Shown here: positions 1 to 8,367 of the stretch, one piece after another | Numbering within the stretch: the first letter of the stretch is position 1 | Layout of the letters: every line of letters starts with the position of its first letter | Notes under the pieces: model-generated | Seen by the model: only the letters and a program-made list of their open reading frames with translations | Database searches by the model: none | Told to the model about the DNA's origin: nothing | Translations under genes and position numbers: made by a program | Source: Rubrivivax sp. | GTDB lineage: Bacteria > Pseudomonadota > Gammaproteobacteria > Burkholderiales > Burkholderiaceae_C | Direction: 5' to 3' | DNA length: 64,000 nt | NCBI GenBank assembly: GCA_027484825.1 | Contig: JAIXSE010000025.1 | Span: forward strand, 186,001-250,000

Positions 1-817
1 AGAGCGTCGGCGCTTGGAATTGCGGCACTCGCCAATGGTCGTCCCAGTCCTTGCAAGGGATGTCCGCCAGCCCCAGTTGCGCAGCGTCGATGTCCAGGCC
101 GCCGAATACCGGGAAGGGGCTCACCTGCAAGCGCTGGCCATCGGACCGCAGATCAAAACTCAGCAGGCTGCCGTTCAGATTGAGCGCGTCCGGGATCACG
201 TTGTAGGGGAACTCCGGCTGCTCATCGAAGTCGGGGGCGCCCAGTTCCGGGCGGGCCGGGCGGAACATCGTGCGGTCCACCACCACGCCACCGTCCAGAG
301 CCGACACGCCCTGACGCTCGCGCAACTCCCTCAGCATCAGCCACAGCGCCGACCAGTCCAGGTCGGCGTCGGCCCCGCCCTTGAGGTAGAGCGGCGTGCG
401 CAGATGACCGTCCGGCGCCGGGGAGGTCGCAGCGGCGGACGGGTCTCCATCCACCAGCAGCTCGGTGCGGCCGCGGCTGTTGGGACCCAGCCGGTCCAGC
501 GCGGCGGCAGCGGTGAGCAGCTTCATGGTGGACGCGCCCTGCATCGGCCGGTCGGCATTCAGGCGCAGGCCACGGGTCGGCTGGTTCAGCGGATAGGCCA
601 CCACGGCCAGGGCGCTCAGCGGCACGCCGGTGGCGGCGTGCACGGCGGCGACCGGCGGTGGCAGCTCGCCGCCGGGCATGACGGCACATCCGCTCAGGGC
701 CAGGGCGGCAAACGCGGTCAATGCGACCAGTGCGGCCGGTGAGGCCAGTGCGGACTGCGCCGGGCGCTCGGCGGTGGCGGCGGGCGAGGTGAGCACGGTC
801 GGTCGAAGGGCTTGCAT
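1..817 (-). CDS. dacB: D-alanyl-D-alanine carboxypeptidase/endopeptidase (PBP4/DacB type, S13), 3' end outside window
   Basis: Penicillin-binding protein of the S13 family, expected to trim D-Ala from, or cleave cross-links of, peptidoglycan in the periplasm. I translated the minus strand from an ATG at 817; 272 residues are visible and the frame stays open at base 1. A hydrophobic stretch at about 28-42 is followed by L-S-G-C with Cys44, so it looks like a lipoprotein. The active-site SxxK motif is S96-T-M-K99 in a GASTMKLLT context, followed by a typical 'AALDRLG' helix. The SxN and KTG motifs would lie beyond the window edge. It is transcribed divergently from the TonB receptor gene. The lipoprotein leader is unusual for classic DacB, which has a cleaved signal. 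An earlier or later start cannot be excluded. The family call is firm; the exact activity is inferred. Confidence 0.85.
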   Translation of the reverse strand, partial: MQALRPTVLTSPAATAERPAQSALASPAALVALTAFAALALSGCAVMPGGELPPPVAAVHAATGVPLSALAVVAYPLNQPTRGLRLNADRPMQGASTMKLLTAAAALDRLGPNSRGRTELLVDGDPSAAATSPAPDGHLRTPLYLKGGADADLDWSALWLMLRELRERQGVSALDGGVVVDRTMFRPARPELGAPDFDEQPEFPYNVIPDALNLNGSLLSFDLRSDGQRLQVSPFPVFGGLDIDAAQLGLADIPCKDWDDHWRVPQFQAPTL

Positions 818-1065
818 GACCCGGACTTTATCGGTCCCGCGCCTTCACATTCCGTCCGGTTATACACAGACGACAAGCATTCATCGTGGCGTACACAACA
901 AACTCGTGACGGTCCTATGTCAGTGGAGCGACGGTGTGCTTGATCATGCTTTCAGCTCGCAAGCCAGAACGGCGGGCGGCCCGGGCCGGCCGCACCGCCA
1001 CGTCGTTGACAGCGCAGGCGTGTCCCAGGACCGACCGCGCCGGAATCGTTGACCAGGAGAAAGTC

Positions 1066-3876
1066 GTGAAACTCAAGCCGCTCGCTCGTTGCCTCATCGT
1101 CATGGGTCTGGGGGCACATGCCGCCACCTGGGCTCAGGAAGCCCAGAAAATCGAGCGTGTGGAGATCACCGGCTCGAGCATCAAGCGGCTCAAGGATGAA
1201 GGCGCCCTGCCCGTGCAGGTCATCACCGACAAGGAACTCGCCCGTAAAGGCATCACCAGCGCCGAGCAGATGCTGCGGCAACTGGGGGTGAACGGCACCG
1301 GCGCGGACAACGCCACCTCCAACAACAACGTCTTCGGGGCGGACACCGACCGGCTCACCGGTGGCACCGCCAGTGCCAACCTGCGCGGCCTGGGCCCGGG
1401 CAGCACGCTGGTGCTGCTCAACGGCCGCCGCGTCTCCACCTCCGGCATGAGCGGCGGCGCGGTGGACCTGAATGCCATTCCGATGGCGGCCATCCAGCGC
1501 GTGGAAATCCTCAAGGACGGCGCGTCCGCCATCTACGGCACCGATGCGGTGGGCGGCGTCATCAACTTCATCCTCAAGCGCGACTACCAGGGCGCCAGCG
1601 TCAGCCTGGACGCGTCCACGCCCTTCGAGTCCGGCGGCGGCCAGCAGCGCAAGGCGTCCATCACCGGCGGCTGGGGTTCGCTGGAGCGCGACGGCTACAA
1701 CATGATGGTGAGCCTGAGCCTGACGGACAACTCGATCCTGCGCGGTTCAGACCGTGACTGGGCGACCGGTTTCAATCCGGCGCTGGGTCTGTCGCCCAAC
1801 TCGTCCAGCAGCCCGTTTGCCAACATCATCAACGGCACCGGAACAGCCCTGGGCAGCGGCTCCGCCGTGACCGGCAGCGGGGATGCGGTCAAGTACACCC
1901 GCATCAACCTGCTGAGCCTGCAAGGCGCCTGCGACCAGGTCACGAACGGCGTGCAGTTCCAGCCTGGCCTGTGGACGCCGGCCTCCGCAAGCGCGGCCAC
2001 CAAGGCGGCCAACAATGCGAGTGGCCGTTACCTGTGCAACACCGACTACGGCAGCCAGTTCATGCTGGCCGCGCCCCGCAAGGCCGAGAACCTGGTGGGC
2101 CGGACCACCTTCAAGATCAGCGACAGTGCCGAGGCCTTCCTGGAAATCACCGCCTCCCGCAACCGGGTCAAGGCCGAGCTGACGCCCGCGCAGTTCAGCA
2201 CGTCGGCCAGCACCGGCACGCTCTATCCGGTCAATGGCCCCTACTACCTCAACCTCAAGAACTACGGCGTCACCGACTTCGATCCGACCAAGCCGATCGC
2301 CTATCGCTGGCGGGCGCAGGATTTCGGCAACCGGGTCATTGAGAACGTCGACGAAAACTCTCGCCTGCTGGCCGGTGTTGAGGGCGACATTGGCACCTAC
2401 AGCTACAAGCTGGGCGCCTCCATCGCCGGCGCCAAGGGTTACTCCAATCTGATCGACGGTTATGTCTACACCGCGCCGCTGGTGAATGCGCTGAGCCAGG
2501 GCCTGATCAATCCGTTTGTGATGCCGGGGCAGACCCAGAGCAAGCAGGCGATGGACCTGATCGAGTCGATGAAGGCCCGCGGCCGCCTGCAAGGGGGCGA
2601 GACCACGCTGCAGCAACTGGACGGCTCCATCAGCGGTGACCTGTTCCGCCTGCCCGCCGGCATGGTGCAGTTCGCCACCGGTGTCGACCTGCGGCACGAG
2701 ACCTATGAATTTGCGCCGGATGCCAACGGCTTCAGCTGCACCTCGTCGCTGACCGCCGGTGCGCGAGACGTCCTGCTGTGCCCGGGCAATACCGCGGTGC
2801 CGAAGGTGTCACGCAACATTGCTGCGGTGTATGGGGAACTGGCGGTCCCCGTGCTGAAGGACTTGGACCTGCAACTGGCGCTGCGGCATGACCAGTACAG
2901 CAAGATCGGCGGCACCACCAATCCGAAGGTGGGCTTCCGCTGGCAGCCGGCGCAGATGATCCTGTTCCGCGGCTCCTACAACACCGGTTTCAAGGCGCCG
3001 AGCTTCCAGCAACTGAGCCCCAACACGGCGCCGCGGGATTACACCGGCACCTGGAGCGACCCGGTGCGCTGCCCGTCGGACCCGACGCAGTGCTCGATCA
3101 TCGGGCTGGACTACACCGACAGCGGCAATCCCAATCTGAAGCCGGAGAAGTCCAAGCAGGGGACGTTTGGCGTGGTGGTGTCGCCGTTCGCCAACTTCAA
3201 CGCGTTTGCGGATTACTGGCGTGTGGATCTGGATCAGCGGATCCGCAAGCTGACGGTGGGGGACGTGCTGAACAACTACTCGCTGTTCTCGGATCGCATC
3301 CAGCGGGATGCGAGCGGCAATGCCACGCTGGTGCAGGCGGGCTGGATCAATGCGGCAGACAGCACCACCCGCGGCATCGACTGGGGCCTGAGCTATCAGT
3401 TCAAGCATGCCACGGGCACCTGGCTGGCCAACGTCAATGGCACGCACATGCTGCAGGCGAAGGAACGCACGATCTACGGGCAACCGCTGGTGGACTATGT
3501 GGGCAAATTCACCACTCGCACGCTGTATCTGCGGGACAAGCTCAATGCCGACCTGACCTGGTCCCGAGACAATTGGAGTGCGACGCTGAGCACGATCTAC
3601 AAGTCGGGCTACATGGACCAGGACATGACGGCCAAGGGCGTGCTGCCGGCCACAGCCAATACGCGGGTGGCGAGCTACACCACGTTTGATCTGTTCGGGA
3701 CTTACAGCGGATTCAAGAACACGACGCTGACGGTGGGCATCCGCAATCTGCTCGACCGCAATCCGCCGTTCACCCACCATGACGTGGATGATGTGGCGGG
3801 TGCTGGCTGGGATCCGCGGGTGGCCGACCCGTTCGGGCGGACCTTGGCGGTGTCGGTGAAGTACGACTTCAAGTGA
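1066..3876 (+). CDS. TonB-dependent outer membrane receptor
   Basis: Outer-membrane beta-barrel receptor that uses TonB-ExbB-ExbD energy to import a ligand. The GTG at 1066 is preferred because CAGGAG lies just upstream and the product then begins with a clean signal peptide (KPLARCLIVMGLGAHAATWAQE), giving 936 residues; the open frame extends back to 934. A TonB-box-like segment (ERVEITGSSIKR) follows the signal at about 30-41. The plug domain spans roughly 45-170 and includes the conserved LKDGASAIYGTDAVGGVINF region. The barrel fills the rest, ends in SVKYDFK and has the usual late 'NLLDRNPPF' segment. The style resembles the large receptors of polymer- and peptide-using Proteobacteria rather than a classic siderophore receptor. 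No neighbouring uptake genes identify the substrate. Confidence 0.93.
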   Translation: MKLKPLARCLIVMGLGAHAATWAQEAQKIERVEITGSSIKRLKDEGALPVQVITDKELARKGITSAEQMLRQLGVNGTGADNATSNNNVFGADTDRLTGGTASANLRGLGPGSTLVLLNGRRVSTSGMSGGAVDLNAIPMAAIQRVEILKDGASAIYGTDAVGGVINFILKRDYQGASVSLDASTPFESGGGQQRKASITGGWGSLERDGYNMMVSLSLTDNSILRGSDRDWATGFNPALGLSPNSSSSPFANIINGTGTALGSGSAVTGSGDAVKYTRINLLSLQGACDQVTNGVQFQPGLWTPASASAATKAANNASGRYLCNTDYGSQFMLAAPRKAENLVGRTTFKISDSAEAFLEITASRNRVKAELTPAQFSTSASTGTLYPVNGPYYLNLKNYGVTDFDPTKPIAYRWRAQDFGNRVIENVDENSRLLAGVEGDIGTYSYKLGASIAGAKGYSNLIDGYVYTAPLVNALSQGLINPFVMPGQTQSKQAMDLIESMKARGRLQGGETTLQQLDGSISGDLFRLPAGMVQFATGVDLRHETYEFAPDANGFSCTSSLTAGARDVLLCPGNTAVPKVSRNIAAVYGELAVPVLKDLDLQLALRHDQYSKIGGTTNPKVGFRWQPAQMILFRGSYNTGFKAPSFQQLSPNTAPRDYTGTWSDPVRCPSDPTQCSIIGLDYTDSGNPNLKPEKSKQGTFGVVVSPFANFNAFADYWRVDLDQRIRKLTVGDVLNNYSLFSDRIQRDASGNATLVQAGWINAADSTTRGIDWGLSYQFKHATGTWLANVNGTHMLQAKERTIYGQPLVDYVGKFTTRTLYLRDKLNADLTWSRDNWSATLSTIYKSGYMDQDMTAKGVLPATANTRVASYTTFDLFGTYSGFKNTTLTVGIRNLLDRNPPFTHHDVDDVAGAGWDPRVADPFGRTLAVSVKYDFK

Positions 3877-3927
3877 GGGAGCGAGCTGAACGACCTCGCC
3901 TGAGCGCTCGCTGAACCGGGGAGTGTC

Positions 3928-3947
3928 GGCACCTCCACTGAGGTGCC
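3928..3947. repeat. Perfect 8-bp inverted repeat downstream of the TonB receptor gene
   Basis: GGCACCTC (3928-3935), a 4-nt loop and GAGGTGCC (3940-3947), about 50 bp after the receptor stop. No T-run follows, so it is not a textbook terminator. It may be a Rho-dependent end, a transcript-stabilising hairpin or a copy of a dispersed palindrome. Confidence 0.5.
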
Positions 3948-3987
3948 TACGACATTCCAGCCCACCGTGAGGAAGTTGAGCCAAGCC

Positions 3988-4914
3988 ATGGCGACACGAG
4001 GCAGCCAGTATCCCCTGTTCGAGGCCGCTCAACCCATTCGGGTCGAGTCACCGACCGCCACGGCACCATGGTTAGGTGCTCCAGAGCGCCGCTTCAGCGA
4101 CTACGTTGTTTACGTGGATGAAAGCGGAGACCACTCACTCGCCAGCATCGATGCGGGCTACCCAGTCTTCGTCCTGGCTCTGTGCGTGTTTCATAAACGG
4201 CACTACAGCGAGAAGATCGTCCCGGCCATCGAGAAGCTGAAGTTCAACTACTTCGGCCATGACAGCGTGGTGCTGCACGAGACCGACATACGCAAGCAGA
4301 AAGGCGACTTTGCTTTCTTGAGCCATCGCCCCAAGCGGGACGAATTCATGTTCTGGCTGTCGGACATCATGGCGCAGAGCAACTTCGTCCTGATCGCCTG
4401 TGTGGTCGACAAGGCGCGGCTCAGTCGAAACGATGGCCTGGCCTCCAACCCATATCACCTCGCGCTGGACCTCTGCCTTCAGCGTTTGCATGAGTTCCTC
4501 GCCGAGAAGAGCCAACAGGGCTTGCAAACCCATGTGGTCGTGGAGTGCCGTGGCAAAAAGGAAGATCGCGAGCTGGAGTTGGAGTTCCGCCGCATCTGTA
4601 GCGGCAAGGGGGCGCAAATTGGCCCGCTCCCTTTTCACATCGTCTTCGCCGACAAGAAAACCAATTTGGCAGGCCTGCAACTCGCCGACTTGGTGGCACG
4701 GCCCGTAGGCCTGAGCTACCTACGTCCAGGTCAACGGAACCAGGCGTTCGACCTATTGAAGACGAAGTTCTTCTGCGAAGGGGGCCGCTCCAGGGTTGGC
4801 CAGGGGTACGACAACGTGGGACTGGTTCTTTATCCGCCCCAGAAAGCGAAAAGCCCCGATGAACCCACCGAGGCTGTAGCGCCGACCGGGAACCCCCAAT
4901 CCACTTGCGCGTGA
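3988..4914 (+). CDS. DUF3800 domain-containing protein
   Basis: Protein of 308 residues with the DUF3800 signature: the N-terminal strand DYVVYVDESGDHS at 39-50 with its acidic D-E-S motif, a HET-like segment (VVLHETDIRKQKGDF) and the C-terminal LQLADLVARPVG. DUF3800 is predicted to have an RNase H-like fold and often turns up in mobile or defence-associated loci, but its biochemical role is not settled. The ATG at 3988 has GAGGAAG upstream. An in-frame GTG at 3943 lies inside a hairpin and is less attractive. The gene looks less GC-biased at third positions than its neighbours, and it stands alone between the receptor gene and a pseudogene remnant, which suggests acquisition. Confidence 0.85.
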   Translation: MATRGSQYPLFEAAQPIRVESPTATAPWLGAPERRFSDYVVYVDESGDHSLASIDAGYPVFVLALCVFHKRHYSEKIVPAIEKLKFNYFGHDSVVLHETDIRKQKGDFAFLSHRPKRDEFMFWLSDIMAQSNFVLIACVVDKARLSRNDGLASNPYHLALDLCLQRLHEFLAEKSQQGLQTHVVVECRGKKEDRELELEFRRICSGKGAQIGPLPFHIVFADKKTNLAGLQLADLVARPVGLSYLRPGQRNQAFDLLKTKFFCEGGRSRVGQGYDNVGLVLYPPQKAKSPDEPTEAVAPTGNPQSTCA

Positions 4915-4991
4915 GTTTAACTGAAGAGGACAGTGCAGTCGAAACAACTAGCTGCGTCGCTCGGCTTTTTGGGACCACGACCTGGGACGTA

Positions 4992-5153
4992 TCAAGGGCC
5001 GAGGCCGTCTGACCACTGATTGCACCGCGGTCCTTCGAAGTCGCCTTTGCCAATTCGCACTCCAGCCTGAAGCAGCAGCGCGTGGATCATGGTGCGGTGA
5101 AAGTACGCATTCGGCAGCAGGTAGTCATGCAAAAGGGCCGGCAGCCGCGTGCC
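4992..5153 (-). pseudogene. Remnant of a DUF1993 family gene (C-terminal piece)
   Basis: Read on the minus strand directly after the stop of the 76-residue gene and in the same frame, about 53 codons can be translated before a TGA at 4994-4992. They contain LPALLHDYLLPNAYFHRTM followed by HALLLQAGVRIGKGDFEG. This matches the end of DUF1993 proteins as I remember it (LLxFxLPNFYFHVTTAYxIL..GVxLGKxDFLG). There is no start codon context and the N-terminal two thirds are absent, so this is a decayed fragment. Whether the neighbouring 76-residue gene replaced the missing part by insertion cannot be told from the sequence. The remaining 4915-4991 shows nothing I recognise. Confidence 0.55.
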
Positions 5154-5384
5154 TCAAGCTTTCGCAAGCATCGACCGCATCTGACTGCAGATGTTCTCGC
5201 CCGTGGTCGTCAGCCGCAGGCCGCCGCCGTTCCACTCCAGCCAATGCAGGGCCACGTAGTCGTCGATGTCTTCGCTGGGGATCTCGCTGGCGAGCCGGCG
5301 GTTGAGCAGGTCCACCGTCTGAAGAATCCTCTCCTGCAGGTCGGGGCGTCGTGATGCCAATGCCGTCTTGGTCATGGAAGTCAT
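5154..5384 (-). CDS. Small hypothetical protein (76 aa) paired with the trypsin-like protease
   Basis: I do not recognise a family. The ATG at 5384 has AGGAG at ideal spacing; the open frame runs seven codons further upstream but that start lacks a ribosome site. The product is a soluble helical protein with the segments RPDLQERILQTVDLLNRRL, a polar-acidic SEDIDDYVALHWLEWNG and a final LTTTGENICSQMRSMLAKA. The middle looks like a small winged-helix or alpha-helical fold, but I cannot place it. It starts 13 bp after the protease stop, so the two genes are almost certainly co-transcribed. It could be a partner, inhibitor or substrate of the protease. Confidence 0.6.
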   Translation of the reverse strand: MTSMTKTALASRRPDLQERILQTVDLLNRRLASEIPSEDIDDYVALHWLEWNGGGLRLTTTGENICSQMRSMLAKA

Positions 5385-5397
5385 GAAGTTCTCCTGT

Positions 5398-6390
5398 TCA
5401 TACAAGGCCTGTAGTCCCCACCGACTGCTCCGCCTGCAACGGCCCAGCAGTCAGCACCATCAGCACATCCGCATACCAGGCGCAGTTCAAGCCCAGTGAC
5501 TCGTCCAGTTCGCTGTTGCGGTTCGCCATGTCCATGCGGCTGGCATGAATGCCGAGCAGCCGCCAGCGCTGCCCGGTCGCGCCGCCATCCGCGGCAATCG
5601 CCAGCACTGGCGAGCCGCTGCAGCCCCGGTGCATGCGGGCATCCGTCAGAAAGTAGCCCGCGCCCTGGAACCGGACGCCGTAGCACGAGGCCACTGCGGC
5701 CTGACGCACCACGGGCAGGTGATGAAGGGTGTCGAAGAACCCCAGCGGGAAACCGGGGATCACCAGACGGTCCCCCACCTCCACGCCAAACGAGTCCTCT
5801 GGAAGATCCGCCGGCGTGAATGCCCGCACAAGGGCCCCGTCCGGCAGGGCCGCGGGGTCCAAGGCCAGCGCCGCCACGTCCACCGGGCCGGCGCTGTCCT
5901 GCGCCTGGATCCACTCGGCCTTGCCTTGGCGATACAGCAGCGCGGACAACACGCCGATCCGGGTCAGGTCGCGCGCATCGGTATGCAGCTCGATCTCGAT
6001 GCGGTCGGGGGCGTGACCCGTTGCGGCGTCGAAGAGGACATGACGGCTGGTGATCAGATAAAGGCGTCCGTCCCGCTCAAAGAAGAAGCCGCTGGCCGCT
6101 GTCAGGGAGATCGAGCCATTGAACGTCATCACCCGGGTGACGCCGAACAGCGCCTGGTCCTGCGCGGGCTCGCGAACCGCAGAGGCCGACTCCATCGCCC
6201 GCGGCACATCGATCTGCTGGGCGAGATGCCCCCGCGACCACGCATCGCGTCGATCGGACCAGGTTTTGGGACTCTCGCCGGTCGCATCCGGCTGATTGGC
6301 CGAATGGAGCATCGGATTCGTCAGCGCATGCTCGCCGCGCGCGGCAGCCTTTGCGCCCAGGCGCTGAAGCTCGGCATGCTCGTCGAACAT
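5398..6390 (-). CDS. Trypsin-like serine protease
   Basis: Chymotrypsin-fold peptidase of about 330 residues with a visible triad: His117 in LITSRHVLF, Asp171 in GPVDVAAL and Ser258 in HRGCSGSPVL. No signal peptide is evident, so it is probably cytosolic. It is a stand-alone protease without a PDZ domain, unlike DegP/HtrA. An N-terminal polar region of about 80 residues precedes the catalytic domain. The start is uncertain: the ATG at 6390 (MFDEHAEL) lacks a clear ribosome site, and the frame is open to a TTG at 6558. The 76-residue gene follows after 13 bp. Stand-alone trypsin-like proteins of this type are often found in conflict or effector systems; that role here is inference. Confidence 0.8.
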   Translation of the reverse strand: MFDEHAELQRLGAKAAARGEHALTNPMLHSANQPDATGESPKTWSDRRDAWSRGHLAQQIDVPRAMESASAVREPAQDQALFGVTRVMTFNGSISLTAASGFFFERDGRLYLITSRHVLFDAATGHAPDRIEIELHTDARDLTRIGVLSALLYRQGKAEWIQAQDSAGPVDVAALALDPAALPDGALVRAFTPADLPEDSFGVEVGDRLVIPGFPLGFFDTLHHLPVVRQAAVASCYGVRFQGAGYFLTDARMHRGCSGSPVLAIAADGGATGQRWRLLGIHASRMDMANRNSELDESLGLNCAWYADVLMVLTAGPLQAEQSVGTTGLV

Positions 6391-6681
6391 GGGGGATCTG
6401 GCGCGGGGCCGGGCGCCAGGGTCTGCAACGGTCAATGCCGTCGTGGCGTCTTCAGCAGGGGGTGGGGAGCGGTCGGACGTCAAGGAACACCTCGTGAAGA
6501 GGACTTGTCCCGTCAGGGGCGACGCTTCCGCCGGTGGCGCTTCAAGCAAGGGAGGCAAGGGGGCGTTCTTGGATCGAGCGTGCCCCGACAGTCTTCTAAT
6601 GTAGCGGTGTGCGGGGACAGGGTGCCGCTTTCTGAGTGGCTTTACACGCCTTGCCGCTGAACGGGGACAACAGGACGGGGG

Positions 6682-8340
6682 CTACTGGACACCGTTCACG
6701 GGCGCAGCGCTGCTGTCCGCAGGTGCCGCGGAATCGTCCTCGCCCAGGAGCGGAAGACGGATCACGAATTCACTGCCCTGGCCGATGCCTGCACTGTGGG
6801 CGGACACCGAGCCGCCGTGCAGCGCCACCAGGCTGCGCACCAGGGCCAGCCCGACACCCAGGCCGTCGGTGATCGCCCCCCCATCAACGCGCACCCGGAA
6901 GAACAGGTTGAAGACGTCGGGAAGCGCGGCTGCCGAGATGCCGCGCCCGTTGTCCTCCACCGCGATCAGCGCCTTGACGCCCTCCCGGCGCGTCGTCAGC
7001 TTGATGGCGCCTCCCGGCGGCGTGTACTTGGCGGCATTGAGGAGCAGGTTGGAGACGCATTGCGTGAGCCGGACCGGGTCGCCCCAGCAGGAAATCGCCT
7101 CCGACGAAGGGTGAAAGGCAAACTGCTGCTTGCGCTGCTCCATCATCGGCTGGGCCAGGGCGATGGCCTGATGCGCCACATGCGCCACCGGGACGCGCTC
7201 CATGCACAGCCCCACCTTGCCGGAGGCGATGATGGCGACGTCCTGCAGGTCATCCACCAGCCGGATCATGTGGCGGACTTGGCGGCGCATGCTGGCGTGC
7301 TCCACGGTGTCGTGACCGCCGCCCTGCAAGCGCAGCACGTCCAGCATGGTGAGCAGCGGAGCCAGAGGATTGCGCAGCTCGTGACCGAGCACGCTCAGGA
7401 ACTCGTCCTTGTTTTTGGCGGCGTCCCTGAGTTCAGTGAGCATTTGATCCTGCTGTTCCACCACCGCCGTCGCCGCCATCGCGGACAACACCAGCCGTTC
7501 ATTGGCATCGCGCAGGTTCACACTGCGCTCGTCCTGACGGGTGGGGGGTGCGTCCGGCGCAGGAGGCTCCTCCGGCGACAGGGGCTGCAGCGCAGAAAAG
7601 AAGCGGTGGCATCCCCCTCCGGCGCGTTTGCTGGCGTACATCGCACGATCCGCCGCGTCGATCAGGTGCTCGGCACTGCTGGCGTCGTCCGGATAGACGC
7701 TGATGCCGATGCTGGCCGACACCGGCGACGGGACGCGCCCCGCAGACGCCAGCGCCGCCAGGGACGCCTGCAGCTTGTCGGCCACGAGCCCTGCGTCCGC
7801 AACTTCTGCCACCTCGGTGAGCAGCAGCACGAATTCGTCGCCCCCCAGGCGACACACCGTGTCCTCGCCCCGCACGCCGTCCACCAGGCATTGCCCCACG
7901 GTACAGAGCACCTCGTCACCCACCAGGTGTCCGCGGCTGTCGTTGATCTCCTTGAAGCCATCCAGGTCCAGGAACAGCAGCGCGAGCCGGCCCTGGTTAC
8001 GCCGGGCGTGGGTCAGTCCCTGGGCCATGCGGTCGATCAGCAGCAGACGGTTGGGAAGCCGGGTGAGCGGGTCGAGTTCGCTGTTGCGGGTGAGCTCGGC
8101 CACCAGTTCCGCTGTGGACTCGGCGGCGCCGCGGGAGCGCATCGCGTCCAGCACCAGTTGCTCGTTGGCGGCCAGCAGCTGATGCATCTGATGACTGCCC
8201 ATCTGTGACTGGGCCTCCGCCAGGTCAGCCTGAACCTCAGCCAGTTCGGCGCGGGCTGCGGCCACCTTGCCCATGAGGACCGCCATCTCTTCCTGGAGCG
8301 CCTGGCGCCGGGTCGAATCGGGCTCTTGCTCGGGGTGCAT
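6682..8340 (-). CDS. GGDEF-histidine kinase fusion protein
   Basis: Cytosolic 552-residue fusion with no membrane segment. An N-terminal coiled coil (about 15-60) is followed by a helix with ANEQLVLDAM (58-67), then a GGDEF diguanylate cyclase domain (about 88-250) with intact GGDEF at 166-170 and an inhibitory RxxD site (RGED, 157-160). A second linker repeats the helix motif as ANERLVLSAM (279-288) and leads into a histidine kinase core: His320 in the H-box GHELRNPLAP, the N-box NLLLNAAKYTPPGG (431-444), DNGRG (463-467) and GLGVGL (493-498). Both activities look intact. There is no receiver or separate sensor domain, so the input probably comes from the KaiC-like protein encoded 27 bp upstream in the same operon. 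A cognate response regulator is not encoded nearby. Confidence 0.9.
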   Translation of the reverse strand: MHPEQEPDSTRRQALQEEMAVLMGKVAAARAELAEVQADLAEAQSQMGSHQMHQLLAANEQLVLDAMRSRGAAESTAELVAELTRNSELDPLTRLPNRLLLIDRMAQGLTHARRNQGRLALLFLDLDGFKEINDSRGHLVGDEVLCTVGQCLVDGVRGEDTVCRLGGDEFVLLLTEVAEVADAGLVADKLQASLAALASAGRVPSPVSASIGISVYPDDASSAEHLIDAADRAMYASKRAGGGCHRFFSALQPLSPEEPPAPDAPPTRQDERSVNLRDANERLVLSAMAATAVVEQQDQMLTELRDAAKNKDEFLSVLGHELRNPLAPLLTMLDVLRLQGGGHDTVEHASMRRQVRHMIRLVDDLQDVAIIASGKVGLCMERVPVAHVAHQAIALAQPMMEQRKQQFAFHPSSEAISCWGDPVRLTQCVSNLLLNAAKYTPPGGAIKLTTRREGVKALIAVEDNGRGISAAALPDVFNLFFRVRVDGGAITDGLGVGLALVRSLVALHGGSVSAHSAGIGQGSEFVIRLPLLGEDDSAAPADSSAAPVNGVQ

Positions 8341-8367
8341 GGTGGACCACCATTGTCTGGACGCTAG

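Noticed and set aside
14-742. 242-codon + strand frame over the dacB region
   Set aside because: The minus-strand frame contains lipobox and SxxK motifs; the + frame is rich in His, Gln and Arg without motifs.
1747-2697. Long antisense frame of 316 codons opposite the TonB receptor
   Set aside because: High GC makes long opposite frames; the receptor on the + strand has clear domains and this frame has none.
4135-4680. 181-codon antisense frame opposite DUF3800
   Set aside because: No motif; DUF3800 on the + strand has its conserved D-E-S region and C-terminal motif.
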